From Liolophura sinensis (lineage: Eukaryota > Mollusca > Polyplacophora > Chitonida > Chitonidae), in NCBI RefSeq assembly GCF_032854445.1, contig NC_088307.1:24627953-24691952 (forward strand): a stretch of DNA of 64,000 nucleotides. Reading direction: 5' to 3'. Numbering within the stretch: the first letter of the stretch is position 1; every line of letters begins with the position of its first letter. Position numbers and translations under genes: made by a program. This document shows positions 1 to 13,100 of this stretch, one piece after another. The notes beneath the pieces were generated by a model, which did not search any database, was not told the DNA's origin, and worked only from the letters and a program-made list of their open reading frames with translations.

Positions 1-689
1 AGTATATACATATACCTACCTCAACAGCCAGAACAGACTAACAGAGAGAGCCTGGTATTGTTGGACTTCAGAGGCTGCGAGACTTGGTAATTGTTGACAG
101 CTGTATTGTTGTCATTCTTTTCAGTTTATGGTCTAAACTGTTTACTGTACGTATAGCTATATACTTCAGCTTTGTATCAGGCTACTGACAATTGATTATT
201 CGTCTCTTATGTCAGACTGTCCTCTGAGTATTTGTTTTTGAGGCCAACAATTAAGCATGTTCATTTACTAATTATTGGCTCTTTTGAAAAAATCACGGCA
301 TGAAATGATGCTCTCAGACGCTGACGACAAATAACGAATCGAGTGTGATTTGCCTAATAATAAGACGAGGATAGTTATTGCAATGTTTGCGCAGGATAAA
401 TGAAACATGGTACAGGAATTACAGCTATACTCTCCAGGTTGGCGAAACTCCAAATTTTCTGCTACATGTCATGAACACTGTTCTCAGACTGAACGAACAC
501 ACGAATCTACATCCACATACTGATGGCTAAAAGAATGGCTAATTAGCAAATGGTAAATGATCTAAAATCCACCACCCCCACCCTACAAGCCCAAAAAAGA
601 AAAAGTTATTGCATTTTGAGTGTCATAAAACAAATGTCATAAAATATTACTTTTGACGCTGAGAAGTACATTTTTCCATACATCCTACT
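1..689. other. no gene seen (AT-rich unique sequence)
   Basis: No spliced coding signal, tRNA-like box or repeat is recognisable before the 18-bp minisatellite begins. The only open frames are short and have no coding character. Confidence 0.5.
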
Positions 690-691
690 TT

Positions 692-1725
692 CGAAACAGC
701 AGAACAGCCAAGATCAACAGAACAGCCAAGATCAACAGAACAGCCAAGATCAATGGAACAGCTAAGATCAACAGAACAGCTAAGATCAACAGAACAGCCA
801 AGATCAACAGAACAGCTAAGATCAACAGAACAGCTAAGATCAACAGAACAGCCAAGATCAACAGAACAGCCAAGATCAACGGAACAGTTAAGATCAACAG
901 AACAGCCAAGATCAACAGAACAGCTAAGATCAACAGAACAGCTAAGATCAACAGAACAGCCAAGATAAACAAAACAGCTAAGATCAACATAACAGCCAAG
1001 ATCAACGGAACAGCTAAGATCAACGGAACTGCTAAGATCAACGGAACAGCTAAGATCAACAGAACAGCTGAGATCAACAGAACAGCTAAGATTAACAAAA
1101 CAGCTAAGATCAACAGAACTCATATAATCAGAAAAAATGTGCAACTTGCATCCTACTTTCAAAACAACAGAATAGCTAAGATCAACAGAACAGTTAAGAT
1201 CAACGGAACAGCTAAGATCAACAGAACAGCTAAGATCAACAGAACAGCTAAGATCAACAGAACAGCCAAGATCAACAGAACAGCCAAGATCAAGAGAACA
1301 GCCAAGATCAACAAAACAGCTAAGATCAACAGAACAGCTAAGATCAACAGAACAGCTAAGATCAACAAAACAGCTAAGATCAACAGAACAGCTAAGATCA
1401 ACAAAACAGCTAAGATCAACTGAACAGCCAAGATCAAGAGAACAGCCAAGATCAATAGAATAGCTAAGATCAACAGAACAGCTAAGATCAACACAACAGC
1501 CAAGATCAACAGAACAGCTAAGATCAATGGAACAGCTAAGATCAACACAACAGCTAAGATCAACACAACAGCCAAGATCAACTAAACAGGTAAGATCAAC
1601 GGAACAGCTAAGATCAACAGAACCGCTAAGATCAACAGAACAGCTAAGATCAACAGAACAGCCAAGATTAACAGAACAGCCAAGATCAACAGAACTCATA
1701 TAATCAGAAAAAATGTGCAACTTGA
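692..1725. repeat. 18-bp minisatellite, about 55 units
   Basis: The unit is close to AACAGCYAAGATCAACAG and is repeated with single-base variants. It is broken once at about 1118-1172 by a non-repeat block beginning AACTCATATAATCAGAAAA. The same block recurs where the array ends (about 1693-1725), so the array is two blocks each closed by the same segment. Because the unit is a multiple of 3 and poor in stop codons, several frames on both strands stay open for hundreds of codons (up to 357 on the minus strand). That is a by-product of the repeat, not evidence of a gene. Confidence 0.95.
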
Positions 1726-2410
1726 GTCAAGAGTGAAATTTGGATGATTTACGGTATGTTGACTGTTTCAGAGCTACTCAGACATGGAAGCCATTACACA
1801 TCTGTATGTTTACATATGCAAATGCCCATGTAGGCGATGAGATAAAAACAACAAAGTAGCTGTACAGCCCATAATTCCATCCGCAGACAAAAACAGCTTA
1901 CATAATACCCGCATCTCACAAGGATATAAATAGCTTAGCATTGCAACAGAATGTGACTGGAAAGGAAGTTCAACTTTTAAGGGTCATAAAACATAAATTA
2001 ATCAAATTTAAGTCAAATCTCAATCATGTAACAGAGGGAGATAAAAATCAAACATGAGACAAAAGCAGTTTATATATAAATGTCCAAGAGGTGAGTGTAT
2101 TGCTTTACAAAACTACACATACACTAACGCCATCAAATACTGTATTTCACCTTAAGATTAGCATTCTTAAAGTGACAAATTTAGCTTGATTCTGATCGAT
2201 TCATCCACCTTAAGGAACCATTTAAGAGGTTTTTGTAAAGCTTGATTAATTTCTTATCAGAAAAACATAAGTGTTGGCATCAGAGCTAGCATTTTAAGGC
2301 CTTTAGGTGCTACTGAAAGTGCATTTTGACATGGTAGCAGTAAGCCAAGTTTAAAGTATGTTGTTAAAAATGTGTGTATCATGTACCATTACACATTCAA
2401 CCTTGAAACA
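1726..2410. other. no gene seen
   Basis: AT-rich sequence without recognisable exons, SINE boxes or tandem structure. Confidence 0.4.
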
Positions 2411-2414
2411 GGGA

Positions 2415-2600
2415 GTATTATTTATTTCTTCATTTGACTGTTCTTTAATTATTAGAGATATTGCACGAATGTTTCAATTTTATGACAGTGGTTAGTGTTA
2501 TGTGTGAAGGAACAAAGAATGTTTGTGGTATTGAACCACCTAGCTTTGGCAATTAACTGATTAACTTTGCCACATGTGACGTGCAGCTATGGACACCATA
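2415..2600 (-). mobile_element. degraded SINE remnant (family C-like)
   Basis: The order of blocks resembles the better-preserved element at 30240-30505: a T-rich tail with TTTATTTCTTCATTTGA, a GTGGTTAGTGTTATG block, then GAACCACCTAGCTTT and a CACATGTGA block. Similarity is patchy and no B box is preserved, so the assignment is tentative. Confidence 0.3.
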
Positions 2601-2624
2601 CTGGTGAAAGACATGGTCAAATGT

Positions 2625-2908
2625 GTTCGACTACACAAATGGTCACACAAATGGTCACACAAATGGTCACACAACTGGTCACACAACTGGTCACACAAAC
2701 AGTCACACAAGCAGTCACACAAACAGTCACACAAGCATTCAAACAAGCGGTCACAAATGTGGTCACACAAACGGTCACACAAGCGGTCACACAAATGTCA
2801 CACAAACAATCACACAAACGGTCACACAACTGGTCAGACAAGCAGTCAGACAAGCGGTCACACAAACGATCACACAAACGGTCAAACAAGCAGTCACACA
2901 AGCGACAT
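2625..2908. repeat. 12-bp minisatellite, about 23 units
   Basis: The unit is close to GGTCACACAAAT, with variants such as CAGTCACACAAG and CGGTCACACAAA. The array is imperfect, with drift towards the right end. Frames remain open on both strands because the unit is a multiple of 3. No start, splice or domain evidence suggests coding. Confidence 0.95.
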
Positions 2909-3156
2909 TAAGTGCTTACTGTCAACAAGACAGAAAATTAAAATGTACATTATGCCATATGTATTCCTTTTCCAACCCTATCAGTGCTAGTATTCTTGGA
3001 GCTCATTGTTGGGCTGCTATAACTTTTATCGTAGATATAATCTATATTTTTTATACAGCACCATTATATCCACATTCCCCACATGCCCAAACACACAATG
3101 TTAGGCTCAGCATGTGGAGGACATAAGCACACACAGGTACACCGTAAATACAACAA

Positions 3157-3375
3157 TTCTTCAACCTTTTTACATGGTTGCAAGGTATTTATTCAAACAT
3201 ATTCTGAAGATGTTAGCCTGCATAAACTGATAAAATCATACTTTTTGTGAAGCCCTTAAATGGACCAACCCAACCACTGTGGTTTTGGCCCCAAATTCAA
3301 ATTAATAATGTGCATCAATTGCACTGAAAGTTACTCTTACACATCTCAAAATGTTGAGGAATTAGGGCATATGTA
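3157..3375 (+). repeat. dispersed repeat D, copy 1
   Basis: This roughly 220-bp segment begins near TTCTTCAACCTTTTTACATG and includes TTTATTCAAACATATTCTGA and GCACTGAAAGTTACTCTTAC, ending near GTTGAGGAATTAGGGCAT. It recurs at 19513-19738 in the same orientation, and inverted at 20775-20935 and 49655-49862. I saw no coding content; it is probably a non-autonomous transposon. Confidence 0.7.
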
Positions 3376-3599
3376 TATATATGTAAAAATTCCTGTCTAT
3401 CAACATGTACACTGTAGTTGCATGTTCCCAGTCAACATGTACCTGCCACATGTGAGCAACGATGAAACTGTGACTGGCAAAAAATGCAACCAAATCTGTG
3501 TTACATTTGATCTACATGTGTGTCTCGCACACTACCATTCTGCTACATTCATAGATTATTGGTACAGCTTAACATCTGCCACCAGTAAATAAATAAAGA

Positions 3600-4480
3600 A
3601 AAAACATTAGAGCTAACATTCAAAAATTACATGTAGACAAGCACTGTTTATTACAGGAATGCTGTTTATTTTCATACACATCCAGTACAAGCCAGCCTAA
3701 ATTAGATCCCTGTCCAGGCAAGCTTGTAGCCAGCTATCAGCTAGCCAATATTATAGCAGCTTGCTTGTGGTTCGCATTATTTTACGACTAAAAGATATGT
3801 TTAAGGACAATTAAAACTTTACAACTTTCCCCTTCTCAAAACAATTCTGTACAGTATTTTGGCGATGTCAAGTCACATAAATTAATTAATAAATTAATTA
3901 TTAATTAATTAAATTGATTAATTTTGATATTTGAAAAAGAAGATAATAATAATAATACTGTTTAGATACAATTAAATATTAGCATCTCTTAAAATTTTCC
4001 TGCCAGCTCTGAAGTAATTTTATTTGAAAACTGTGGTAATTAACTTACACTGTTTATTACACTATATCTTTACATTTCCCAAGTTCTAATGAAATTTTAA
4101 TTTGAAATCAGAGACTTTGGCAATTTAATTTTCACAAATTGCATCCAAAATTGTACTCACCTTTCACATGATCTACATTTTTAAGAATTAACTGGTCGGG
4201 ATGTAACTTCTATTAAAAACTTTTGTCTGTGCCCCTTCCCCCAACAAGACCCCCTTTTCCCCCCACCAGGTCCCCCTCCCTCACAAGACCCAACAATCTG
4301 ACCCTTTGTAATCAGGTTGTTTTATCCCCTAACACCCATGTTTTGACCCCAAACCCCCCACAATCCCAAGGAAGGTTAGTCAAGGTCGTGTTAAACCCAT
4401 ATCTACAGTAAGGAAGCCAGACAGACAGCTTTCCTCTACAGCTGGTTATCATCGGCCTCCCACAAGTCTACACCCTTACA
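3600..4480. other. AT-rich stretch, no gene supported
   Basis: It contains a TTAA-rich low-complexity tract at about 3885-3925. One short minus-strand segment (4161-4209) has an acceptor-like and a donor-like border and stays open, but nothing links it to a gene; see the rejected list. Confidence 0.4.
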
Positions 4481-4735
4481 TCCTTACCCCTCCCCCCCCC
4501 CACTCCTCCTCCCCAGCCATATGTACATACATGAACCTACATGATTAATGTACATGTGTATTATGACTATAAATCCATTCATACTGTAACATGTTCTGTT
4601 TACAATTTGCACCTTCAAAGAGTACATGCAGTAGGTACGGCCATTGGTAGACTATCCCAGCCCAAACTGTGAGGGCCCAGGGGTAAAGTTTTAGGGTGCT
4701 GGAGGGAGGGGGTGGGGTGGGGGGGGGGGGGGGAG
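4481..4735. repeat. C-rich and G-rich low-complexity tracts
   Basis: Homopolymer-rich runs occur at about 4487-4515 (C-rich on the plus strand) and 4699-4735 (G-rich, including an uninterrupted G run). Similar runs occur at 20705-20764 (C) and 30768-30786 (G). Confidence 0.8.
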
Positions 4736-5157
4736 ATGGAGAGATGCCCTTGAATCGCTTTATGGGGTTTTTATTCCTCACATAGATCCATTATAGACTT
4801 GTGTGCTTGACAGTCTACAGTGCAAGTCTGTGCATGGGCCTTTATTTTGTTGGACACCAATGAATTGGTTTGATTTTACTTTTGGTTTCTTTCTTTATTT
4901 TTTTTATTTTTTTTTATGACACCTGGTATGGTTATGGCTATGCTGGCTGTATAAAGCTTCTGACCTCGCTGTCCAGTAACTGGAACAGCCTTGATTTCAC
5001 GTCATAACTTTACATCACAATACATTTGTCTGTATATAAGCATAGAGATATCTAAAAGAAAAGACAATGCTAGACCAAATGTATACACAGTGATAACATA
5101 TTCCACAAGAAGTTTAAAAACCATACTTTTTCTATTTCTCTGATTTTGTTTTTTATT

Positions 5158-5303
5158 TATTTTAATTGATTGGTGTTTTACGCTGTACTCAAGAATATTT
5201 CATTACAACGGCGGCCAGCATTATGGTGGAAGGAAACCAAACAGAGCCCAGGGGAAACCCACGACCATCCGCAGGTTCCTGGCAGGCCTTCCCACGTACT
5301 CTC
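5158..5303 (-). mobile_element. SINE family A, 5'-truncated
   Basis: The element reads tail-first on the plus strand: TTGATTGGTGTTTTACGC, a CAAGAATATTTCAT block, GGCGGCCAGCATTATGGTGG, then CCACGACCATCCGCAGG. The tRNA-like head is missing. It belongs to the family of the full-length copies at 13290-13561 and 30860-31125. Confidence 0.85.
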
Positions 5304-5889
5304 TGATGTTACATAGCAGAGACATCACAATTAAATTAAGTAAGCAAAATAATTCACACCGAGGAAGTGGAAGAGAGTGTAATGCTATCAATTTTAACCA
5401 ATCAGATGCGAGTTATTTCAACAACCTGAGAAGGCAGCTGTAGATTTTCGCTGGCATCAACCATATACCATTTTGCATTTGTACCAAATATGAGCCTGGG
5501 GTAAGAGCGACGCAACATCCTACACATATCCCATGTTTCTCCAACATGGCACCTTCCATGACTTCGTAAGAATTCCAGATTAAAAGTTTACTTATTGCGT
5601 CATCAAGCACATCAAAAAAAAAAATAATTCAGGATAATAATGGACTTTAATTGTCTTTTTTTTTTAAGATAATACTTTGTACAGAAATAAAAACCAAAAT
5701 GAATGTAAGTAAAGCTAATCACTGTCATATATATACAGACCTCTCTGATTGAATCCATTCATATGTCTAATGTACAAAGTTCAGTTTTAAGTGTATTTAG
5801 TGTTCGATAAACAAAGTTTGTAATAAATTATTCAAATTATGTCATAACAGAACAAGTACACCATTTAACTATTTAGCCGTTCCTTTGAA

Positions 5890-5930
<41 letters not shown>

Positions 5931-7076
5931 CACATTATTAATTAAATTACCTTGCAATTACCTTGCAATTCACTTGTTTCTTTGTGTACATATGTTTATA
6001 TGTATGCTTGGGGTTGAATGTCGTACTTAACAATTTATCAGTCATGCATGTATGACAATGACGAGTCATTAGGTGAGTGTACATATATTGTGATAATGTG
6101 TTTTCTTGTGGCCCATGCTGCCCAAGTGCTGCCGCCAGTGATATGAAGTGCTGAAGACACAAGACATAATGCAACACCCAGTCACATTATACTGACACCA
6201 GGCCAACAGTCACATTTCCTTGCTCTAACCTCTCTGTTCTGAGTGTCAAGCGAAGCAGCAGTTGATGGAGGGTAGTTGGGGACAGTGGGTGCAGATTTTT
6301 GAAAAAGGCATAGATTTGAAATTACTGAGGGTTGGGGGGCTTCTGGTAATTATCTTCAAGTAAGTTTGCTTCTTTTCGTCTTTTTTTTCTGTTTTTTTTT
6401 TTTGTTTGTTTTTTTTTTTCCTTCTTTTTCTCTTTTTTTTATCAATTTTTGCAAATTTATTTTAGGATGCAACACTGAATAATGATTTAACGATCAGACT
6501 TTGAAATAAAATAAAACAAAAATCTGTCACAAGTCACATGCAAATTTTGAGACTTCTACTAGTACAGTATGAATACACTTGAATTATATATTTTCTGTAA
6601 CCATTTGCTGAACAAAAATGCAATTCTGCAGAGAAATAAAATTCATAAAATACTATACGTTTGATACTTAATCTCACAAATCCCCAGTAGGGCATCAACC
6701 AGCCTTCCAAACAAACCTTAAAACATCTTTCAAACATGGCTACAGAGCTCTCAGAACCAGGCCAAATGAGTAACTTAGTAAATTTAGAAAGTTTCAGTCA
6801 AATGCAGTACAAAATAATTTGTATCCCATTATATACTCTTCACAGTCTTCAAAATGTCTGACCCACATTTAGGCTCATAGTGACACACCTTCCACACAAT
6901 CATTTATCACGGTGATCCAGAGGAGACACTACACCTACTGATGCTGTCTCACAGTTCTTCTTATTATACTGTACTAATAATATACACATACTGGCGGAGC
7001 TATCTTGGGATTCCTCCTAAATATTTACCCTAGGAAGCAAATATTCCTGCTGCCCATCCGCAGATCTAACAACAGT
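5304..7076. other. possible 3'UTR or flank of the SAM-domain gene
   Basis: No exon or SINE is recognisable. The stretch lies directly downstream of the minus-strand stop codon at 7077 and may hold that gene's 3'UTR. A TTTATT at about 6456 (AATAAA on the minus strand) is a possible polyadenylation signal. An (ATT)n microsatellite lies at about 5893-5932 and T-rich runs at about 6380-6440. Confidence 0.3.
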
Positions 7077-7192
7077 TTAGCCGAGACTTTCAGCAGTACC
7101 GTCACCGCAGGACAACTGTGTATCCAAAACCTCGTAAACAGTTCCACCCTCTTCTATCACAGTAAATATACAATGATGTCCTATTGCAGTCA
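7077..7192 (-). CDS. SAM gene terminal coding exon
   Basis: After an ATTATCAG acceptor at 7193, the frame needed by the phase-1 donor of the SAM exon stays open for about 38 codons (including IEEGGTVYEVLDTQLSCGDG) to a TAA at 7077-7079. A second in-frame acceptor, GCAATAG at 7181, would shorten it by four codons. It has no known domain. The call rests on phase match, splice sites and codon-like composition. Confidence 0.55.
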
Positions 7193-10100
7193 CTGATAAT
7201 ACATGTAGTATTTCTGTGATCTGAGGGTAGTTAAAAGTTTACATGCCCCAGTCAATGGTTTGTGGTGAAGGAAAAAATGATGAGGCCAGACAAAGTTTAA
7301 CCACTGTTGATGAGACTGAACACTATGGCATAACCTAAATGGGGTTCTAAAGCTTTCCTCAAAGCAAAGCAAATCTAGCCACACACGAAACCTCAATCAA
7401 GGTATTTCTCTTGATTTCAGTTGTGTTAACAAAAATCACTGCCTGTCACTTGTGACAGGTCAACCCGCAAAACATTTTGGCCACTGACTACCCGCCCCTT
7501 TTTATTGAATATAAGTACTGTACATGCCGTACATACCCAATAATCTTAGGGACACATGTATATTTGTTGAAGCCGAAAGTGAAGTGAAGTGAGGCCGTAA
7601 GAAGGTCTGCCAGCAAACTGCGGATGGTCGTGGGTTTCCCCGGGGCTCTGCTCGGTTTTCTCCCACCATAATGCTGGCCGTCGTCATATAAGTGAAATAT
7701 TCTTGAGTATGGCGTAAAACACCAATCAAATAAATAAATAAATATATATGTTGATGTTGATGTTCAGTCCGTTACATTCCTTGGATTATTTACCACATTT
7801 TCTTCATCCACGCCGACCATGGACACTTTTTTGTGATTATATTTCAAAAGACGTACATTTCAAAAGGCATGATGGGCAGGTGTCATCCAAAATATTTAAC
7901 ACTTACCTTGTGCTTTTTCATATTTCATCTTGAGCACCTGAAGACTGGAGATTAGTTTGGCTCTGTGAGCTGATATCTTCACCCCAAGTCCTCTAAGGTC
8001 CCCTTCTGTTATTGTAAGGAGCTCCTGTAACAAGTGGTATAAATTAAAGTTTAATCTGGAGAGTTTGTAACCACCAACTTTCTAAGGTCCTCTCCTCTGA
8101 CCGAGTCATCTATAACGGGAGGTACAAATTACAGGTGAGTAACTCACGACTAACTGACGCGCAAATATCAAGTTTAATCTGGAGAGGTTGTAACCACCAA
8201 CTTTCTAAGGTCCCCTTCTCTGACTGTGTCATCTATAATGAGAGGTACTAATTACAGGTGACTAACTGACATACAAATATGTTTAATTTGGCCACATATG
8301 TGCAAAACTCATAACCCCTAACTTCTTTAAGTCCCTGCTCTGTGAGTAGCTACTCTGACTGTCTGACTGACAAGCAAAATTGATGATCACTATACTGTGA
8401 AGCTACTCTAGCAAAAAGTTACAAATTACAGGTGAGGAACTGATAACTGATAAGCAAAATTGATGATCACTATACTGTGAAGCTACTCTAGCAAAAAGTT
8501 ACAAATTACAGGTGAGGAACTGATAACTGACAAGCAAAATTGATGATCACTATACTGTGAAGCTACTCTAGCAAAAAGTTACAAATTACAGGTGAGGAAC
8601 TGATAATTGAGAAGCAAAATTGATGATCACTATGCTGTGAAGCTACTCGAGCAAAAAGTTACAAATTACAGGTGAGGAACTGATAATTGAGTAGCAAAAT
8701 TGATGATCACTATACTGTGAAGCTACTCTAGCAAAAAGTTACAAATTACAGGTGAGGAACTGATAATTGAGAAGCAAAATTGATGATCACTATACTGTGA
8801 AGCTACCCTTGCAAAAAGTTACAAATTACAGGTGAGAAACTGATAACTGATAAGCAAAATTGATGATCACTATACTGTGAAGCTACTCTAGCAAAAAGTT
8901 ACAAATTACAGGTGAGGAACTGATAACTGACAAGCAAAATTGATGATCACTATACTGTGAAGCTACTCTAGCAAAAATTTACAAATTACAGGTGAGGAAC
9001 TGATAATTGAGAAGCAAAATTGATGATCACTAGACTGTGAAGCTACTCTAGCAAAAAGTTACAAATTACAGGTGAGGAACTGATAACTGATAAGCAAAAT
9101 TGATGATCACTATACTGTGAAGCTACTCTAGCAAAAAGTTACAAATTACAGGTGAGGAACTGATAATTGAGAAGCAAAATTGATGATCACTATACTGTGA
9201 AGCTACCCTTGCAAAGAGTTACAAGTTACAGGTGAGAAACTGATAACTGATAAGCAAAATTGATGATCACTATACTGTGAAGCTACTCTAGCAAAAAGTT
9301 ACAAATTACAGGTGAGAAACTGATAACTGATAAGCAAAATTGATGATCACTATACTGTGAAGCTACTCTAGCAAAAAGTTACAAATTACAGGTGAGGAAC
9401 TGATAACTGATAAGCAAAATTGATGATCACTATACTGTGAAGCTACTCTAGCAAAAAGTTACAAATTACAGGTGAGGAACTGATAACTGACAAGTAAAAT
9501 TGATGATCACTATACTGTGAAGCTACTCTAGCAAAAAGTTACAAATTACAGGTGAGGAACTGATAACTGACAAGCAAAACTTGATGATCACTATACTGTG
9601 AAGCTACTCTAGCAAAACGTTACAAATTACAGGTGAGGAACTGATAACTGATAAGCAAAATTGATGATCACTATACTGTGAAGCTACTCTAGCAAAAAGT
9701 TACAAATTACAGGTGAGGAACTGATAACTGATAAGCAAAATTGATGATCACTATACTGTGAAGCTACTCTAGCAAAAAGTTACAAATTACAGGTGAGGAA
9801 CTGATAACTGACAAGTAAAATTGATGATCACTATACTGTGAAGCTACCCTTGCAAAGAGTTACAAATTACAGGTGAGGAACTGATAAGTGACAAGCAAAA
9901 ACGAAGATTGATTTGGCTCTGTGTGCAGAGGTTGTGACATCTAACTCTCCGAGATCCTCTTCTCCTGTTTGGAGCAGCTCCTATAACGAGAGGTACATAT
10001 CACCTACACTGACTGACTGACTGACTGATTGACAAGCAAGATGATTACTATATTTGACTTAAAAGTTTGTCAGTGACAATGTAATACACTTTGCCTCAGT

Positions 10101-13100
10101 CTGTCTATCTTAATCCCCGGTTCCACTGATCTTTTGTGTTGTGAGAAAGGTGTTTGGAGGTTTGCTTGGAAGGCTGAATGGTATATCCTATTGGAAAATG
10201 TAAGCTTCAGTCCTCAAAGAAATATATAACCACCTTTATCTGCCTCTGGAAAATGCACTTTTGAGGGCAAGTTTTTAGGGCATATACTGTAATTTGGACC
10301 AAGGTGCAATTTTTCACCATGTATTTGATTGACTTTCATTTGCCACACTCTAGAATTCTTCATTTATGAAATCCTGTGCCAGTCATGATTATGTAAGGGG
10401 GAAACCACACATTATCAAAGGTAAACCATACATTACCAAATGTAAACTACACATTACCAAAGGTAAACCACACATTACCAAATGTAAACCACACATTACC
10501 AAAGGCAAACCACACATTACCATCATGAAACCACCCATTATCAGGATGAAACCACACATCACCAGAGATAAATCACACATTACCAGGGAAAGCACACATT
10601 ACCAGAGATAAATCACACATTACCAGGGCAAAACCACACATTATCAGAGATAAACCACATAATACCAGGGAAAGCACACATTACCAGGGTGAAACCACAC
10701 ATTACCAAAGGTAAACCACACATTACCAGCGTGAAACCACCCATTATCAGGATGAAACCACACATTACCAGAGATAAACCACACATTACCAGGGAAAGCA
10801 CACACTACCAGGATGAAACCACACATTACCAGAGATAAACCACACATTACCAGGGAAAGCACACATTACCAGGGTGAAACCACACCATACCAGGGTGAAA
10901 CCACACATTACCAGAGATAAACCACATAATACCAGGGAAAGCACACATTACCAGTGTGAAACCACCCATTATCAGGATGAAACCACACATTACCATTGTG
11001 AAACCACCCATTATCAGGATGAAACCACACATTACCAGGGTGAAACCACCCATTATCAGGATGAAACCACACATTACCAGGGTGAAACCACATGATACCA
11101 GGGCGAAACCCCAAATTATCATGATGAAACCACATATTACCAGGGGGAACCCTACAGTACCAGGAGAAAACTACTGCACCTCACCAGGTATCTGATACAC
11201 CTCCTGACATAAAGCTACAATCCAACGAGCAACAGCTGGATTTGAACACGCAATCTCATCTGACAATTAAGGGCTGGGGGGGGGATCTTTCCGCAGAACT
11301 GATGAATATGCATTTCCAGTCTTCTCAACCAAGGAGGAACCTGATCCCTGTTCATAACACCAGGGCAGGATAACACCACCTTTCGATTTTTGGTACCAAA
11401 TGAAATTCAAAAGAAAGAGAACAGGTCATTTCAATAAAAGGATGGAATATGAGGGATCTTTCAGAAACTTAGTAACAGTATGGATTTGAGTCTTGCGTTT
11501 GTCTGTATATATACCCCACACATAGCCCAGGCATTTATGTTCCACCACTTGAAGCAAAAGAGACTCAGGGTTATAAAAAAAAAAACTGCAGAGAGTCACG
11601 GAATGTACCATCTCATCCTCTCAACAAAGAATGCCATTTGTCTCCCTGGACAAAAAAATTTTTTTTTTTCGTCAGCCTGTTTTTCTTCTTGCACGGATAA
11701 TTAACAAGGTGATGCTGATGTGTTAAGCACATGTGATAGACAAACACGTTAAATAGCTTAAGGTCATAGGTCTACACTGTTAGGCAACTATATGTGGTCA
11801 TTAGGGTCCCTCTATGGCTTAGTCGCCTAACGTGTTGTTGTCACAGCTGATTGGCTCTTTGACCAGTCTTAAATCAAGCTCTGGTACTGTGTTTCAGCTG
11901 TGGCTTTATGTCTGGACAATTGTCAGGTACCTTACAAGGCAAAGGTCATGGTTTGCTCAAGCCACTCTGAATTCCTTCACCCGTAAACCCAACTGCTGTT
12001 AAAATTGTTTGACATTGCTAAAAACCAATTAAATAACAGAATAACAGAAATTCCTACCGACATTTAGGCAAAAAGTTTAAATGTTAATTACACATTTTAA
12101 TGCGAACTAAATTTAGAAAGTAATTTTACCAATGACAACATTATAATTGAAATGTGCAGGTATGACCAGCATTCAGCTTGAGCTAGGTGCCCTATTGGCT
12201 TTTCACGCATTATCACGCGAGATCTGTAATATTGGAGCGTGGACCGTAAACAAGAATTTGCGAGTCAGGTTGTCTGTCTGGCCGAGAAAAGACAATACTG
12301 CACCATAATGTTCAACATTAAGCCAGATGAATTTCAGAACTTATAATACAATCTTTCAGAAAATATATATATACATGTATGTACATGTACCTGTACTGTA
12401 AAGAACCTAAAAATAAAGGCAAATAAATGTCCTGAGACTTGTGGGTATTTTCCTCGTGAAATATCCATGTAAATCAGGGGCATAAATCACATACATGTAC
12501 ACCAAGAATGTTAAAGAAACTTTCTTGTAACTTCTGTGTTTCCTTTGTCACTTTTCTTTATTTCCTTTCTAATTTTTTTTTTTTTTAATGTTTTCCTTAG
12601 ATCATGATTTTATGTATTATGAATCTGGTTATTTTACTTCAAGGTTTGTTTCATATCATCATACCAATGCGGTCGCTGTGAGTTCAAGTCCAGCTCATGC
12701 TGGCTTCCTCTCCGGCCGTATGTGGGAAGGTCTGCCAGCAACCTGCGGATGGTCGTGGGTTTCGCCCGGGCTCTGCCCGGTTTCCACCCACCATAATGCT
12801 GGCCGCCGTCGTATAAGTGAAATATTCTTCACTACGGCGTAAAACACCAATCAAATAAATAAATAAATAAATCATATCATCATTTCAGGTACTTCATTTT
12901 AATACGTCCACAAAAATGCAATTTACATCTTTAATACAAGTAATAAAAATTTCACAGAGAGCTCCACCTATGTTAAATTTTATGTAGTTTAAAAAGGGTA
13001 GCCAAAATTATTGCCTTTCTGTACATACCCTGTGCTATTTACAGAGTTAAAGTCATTCCAAAGTTTGAAGAAGTTATGATGCTACCTGCTTTAATTAATT

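Noticed and set aside
647-1720. 357-codon minus-strand and 256-codon plus-strand open frames
   Set aside because: Both are produced by the 18-bp minisatellite; overlapping frames on both strands are open for the same reason.
4161-4209. Possible 49-bp minus-strand exon (KLHPDQLILKNVDHVK) with TAATAG acceptor and GTGAGT donor
   Set aside because: It lies downstream of the SAM gene stop and no phase-compatible partner was found; too short to support alone.
8361-9904. CRISPR-like regular spacing
   Set aside because: The whole 80-bp unit is repeated without unique spacers, and the genome is eukaryotic; it is a minisatellite.
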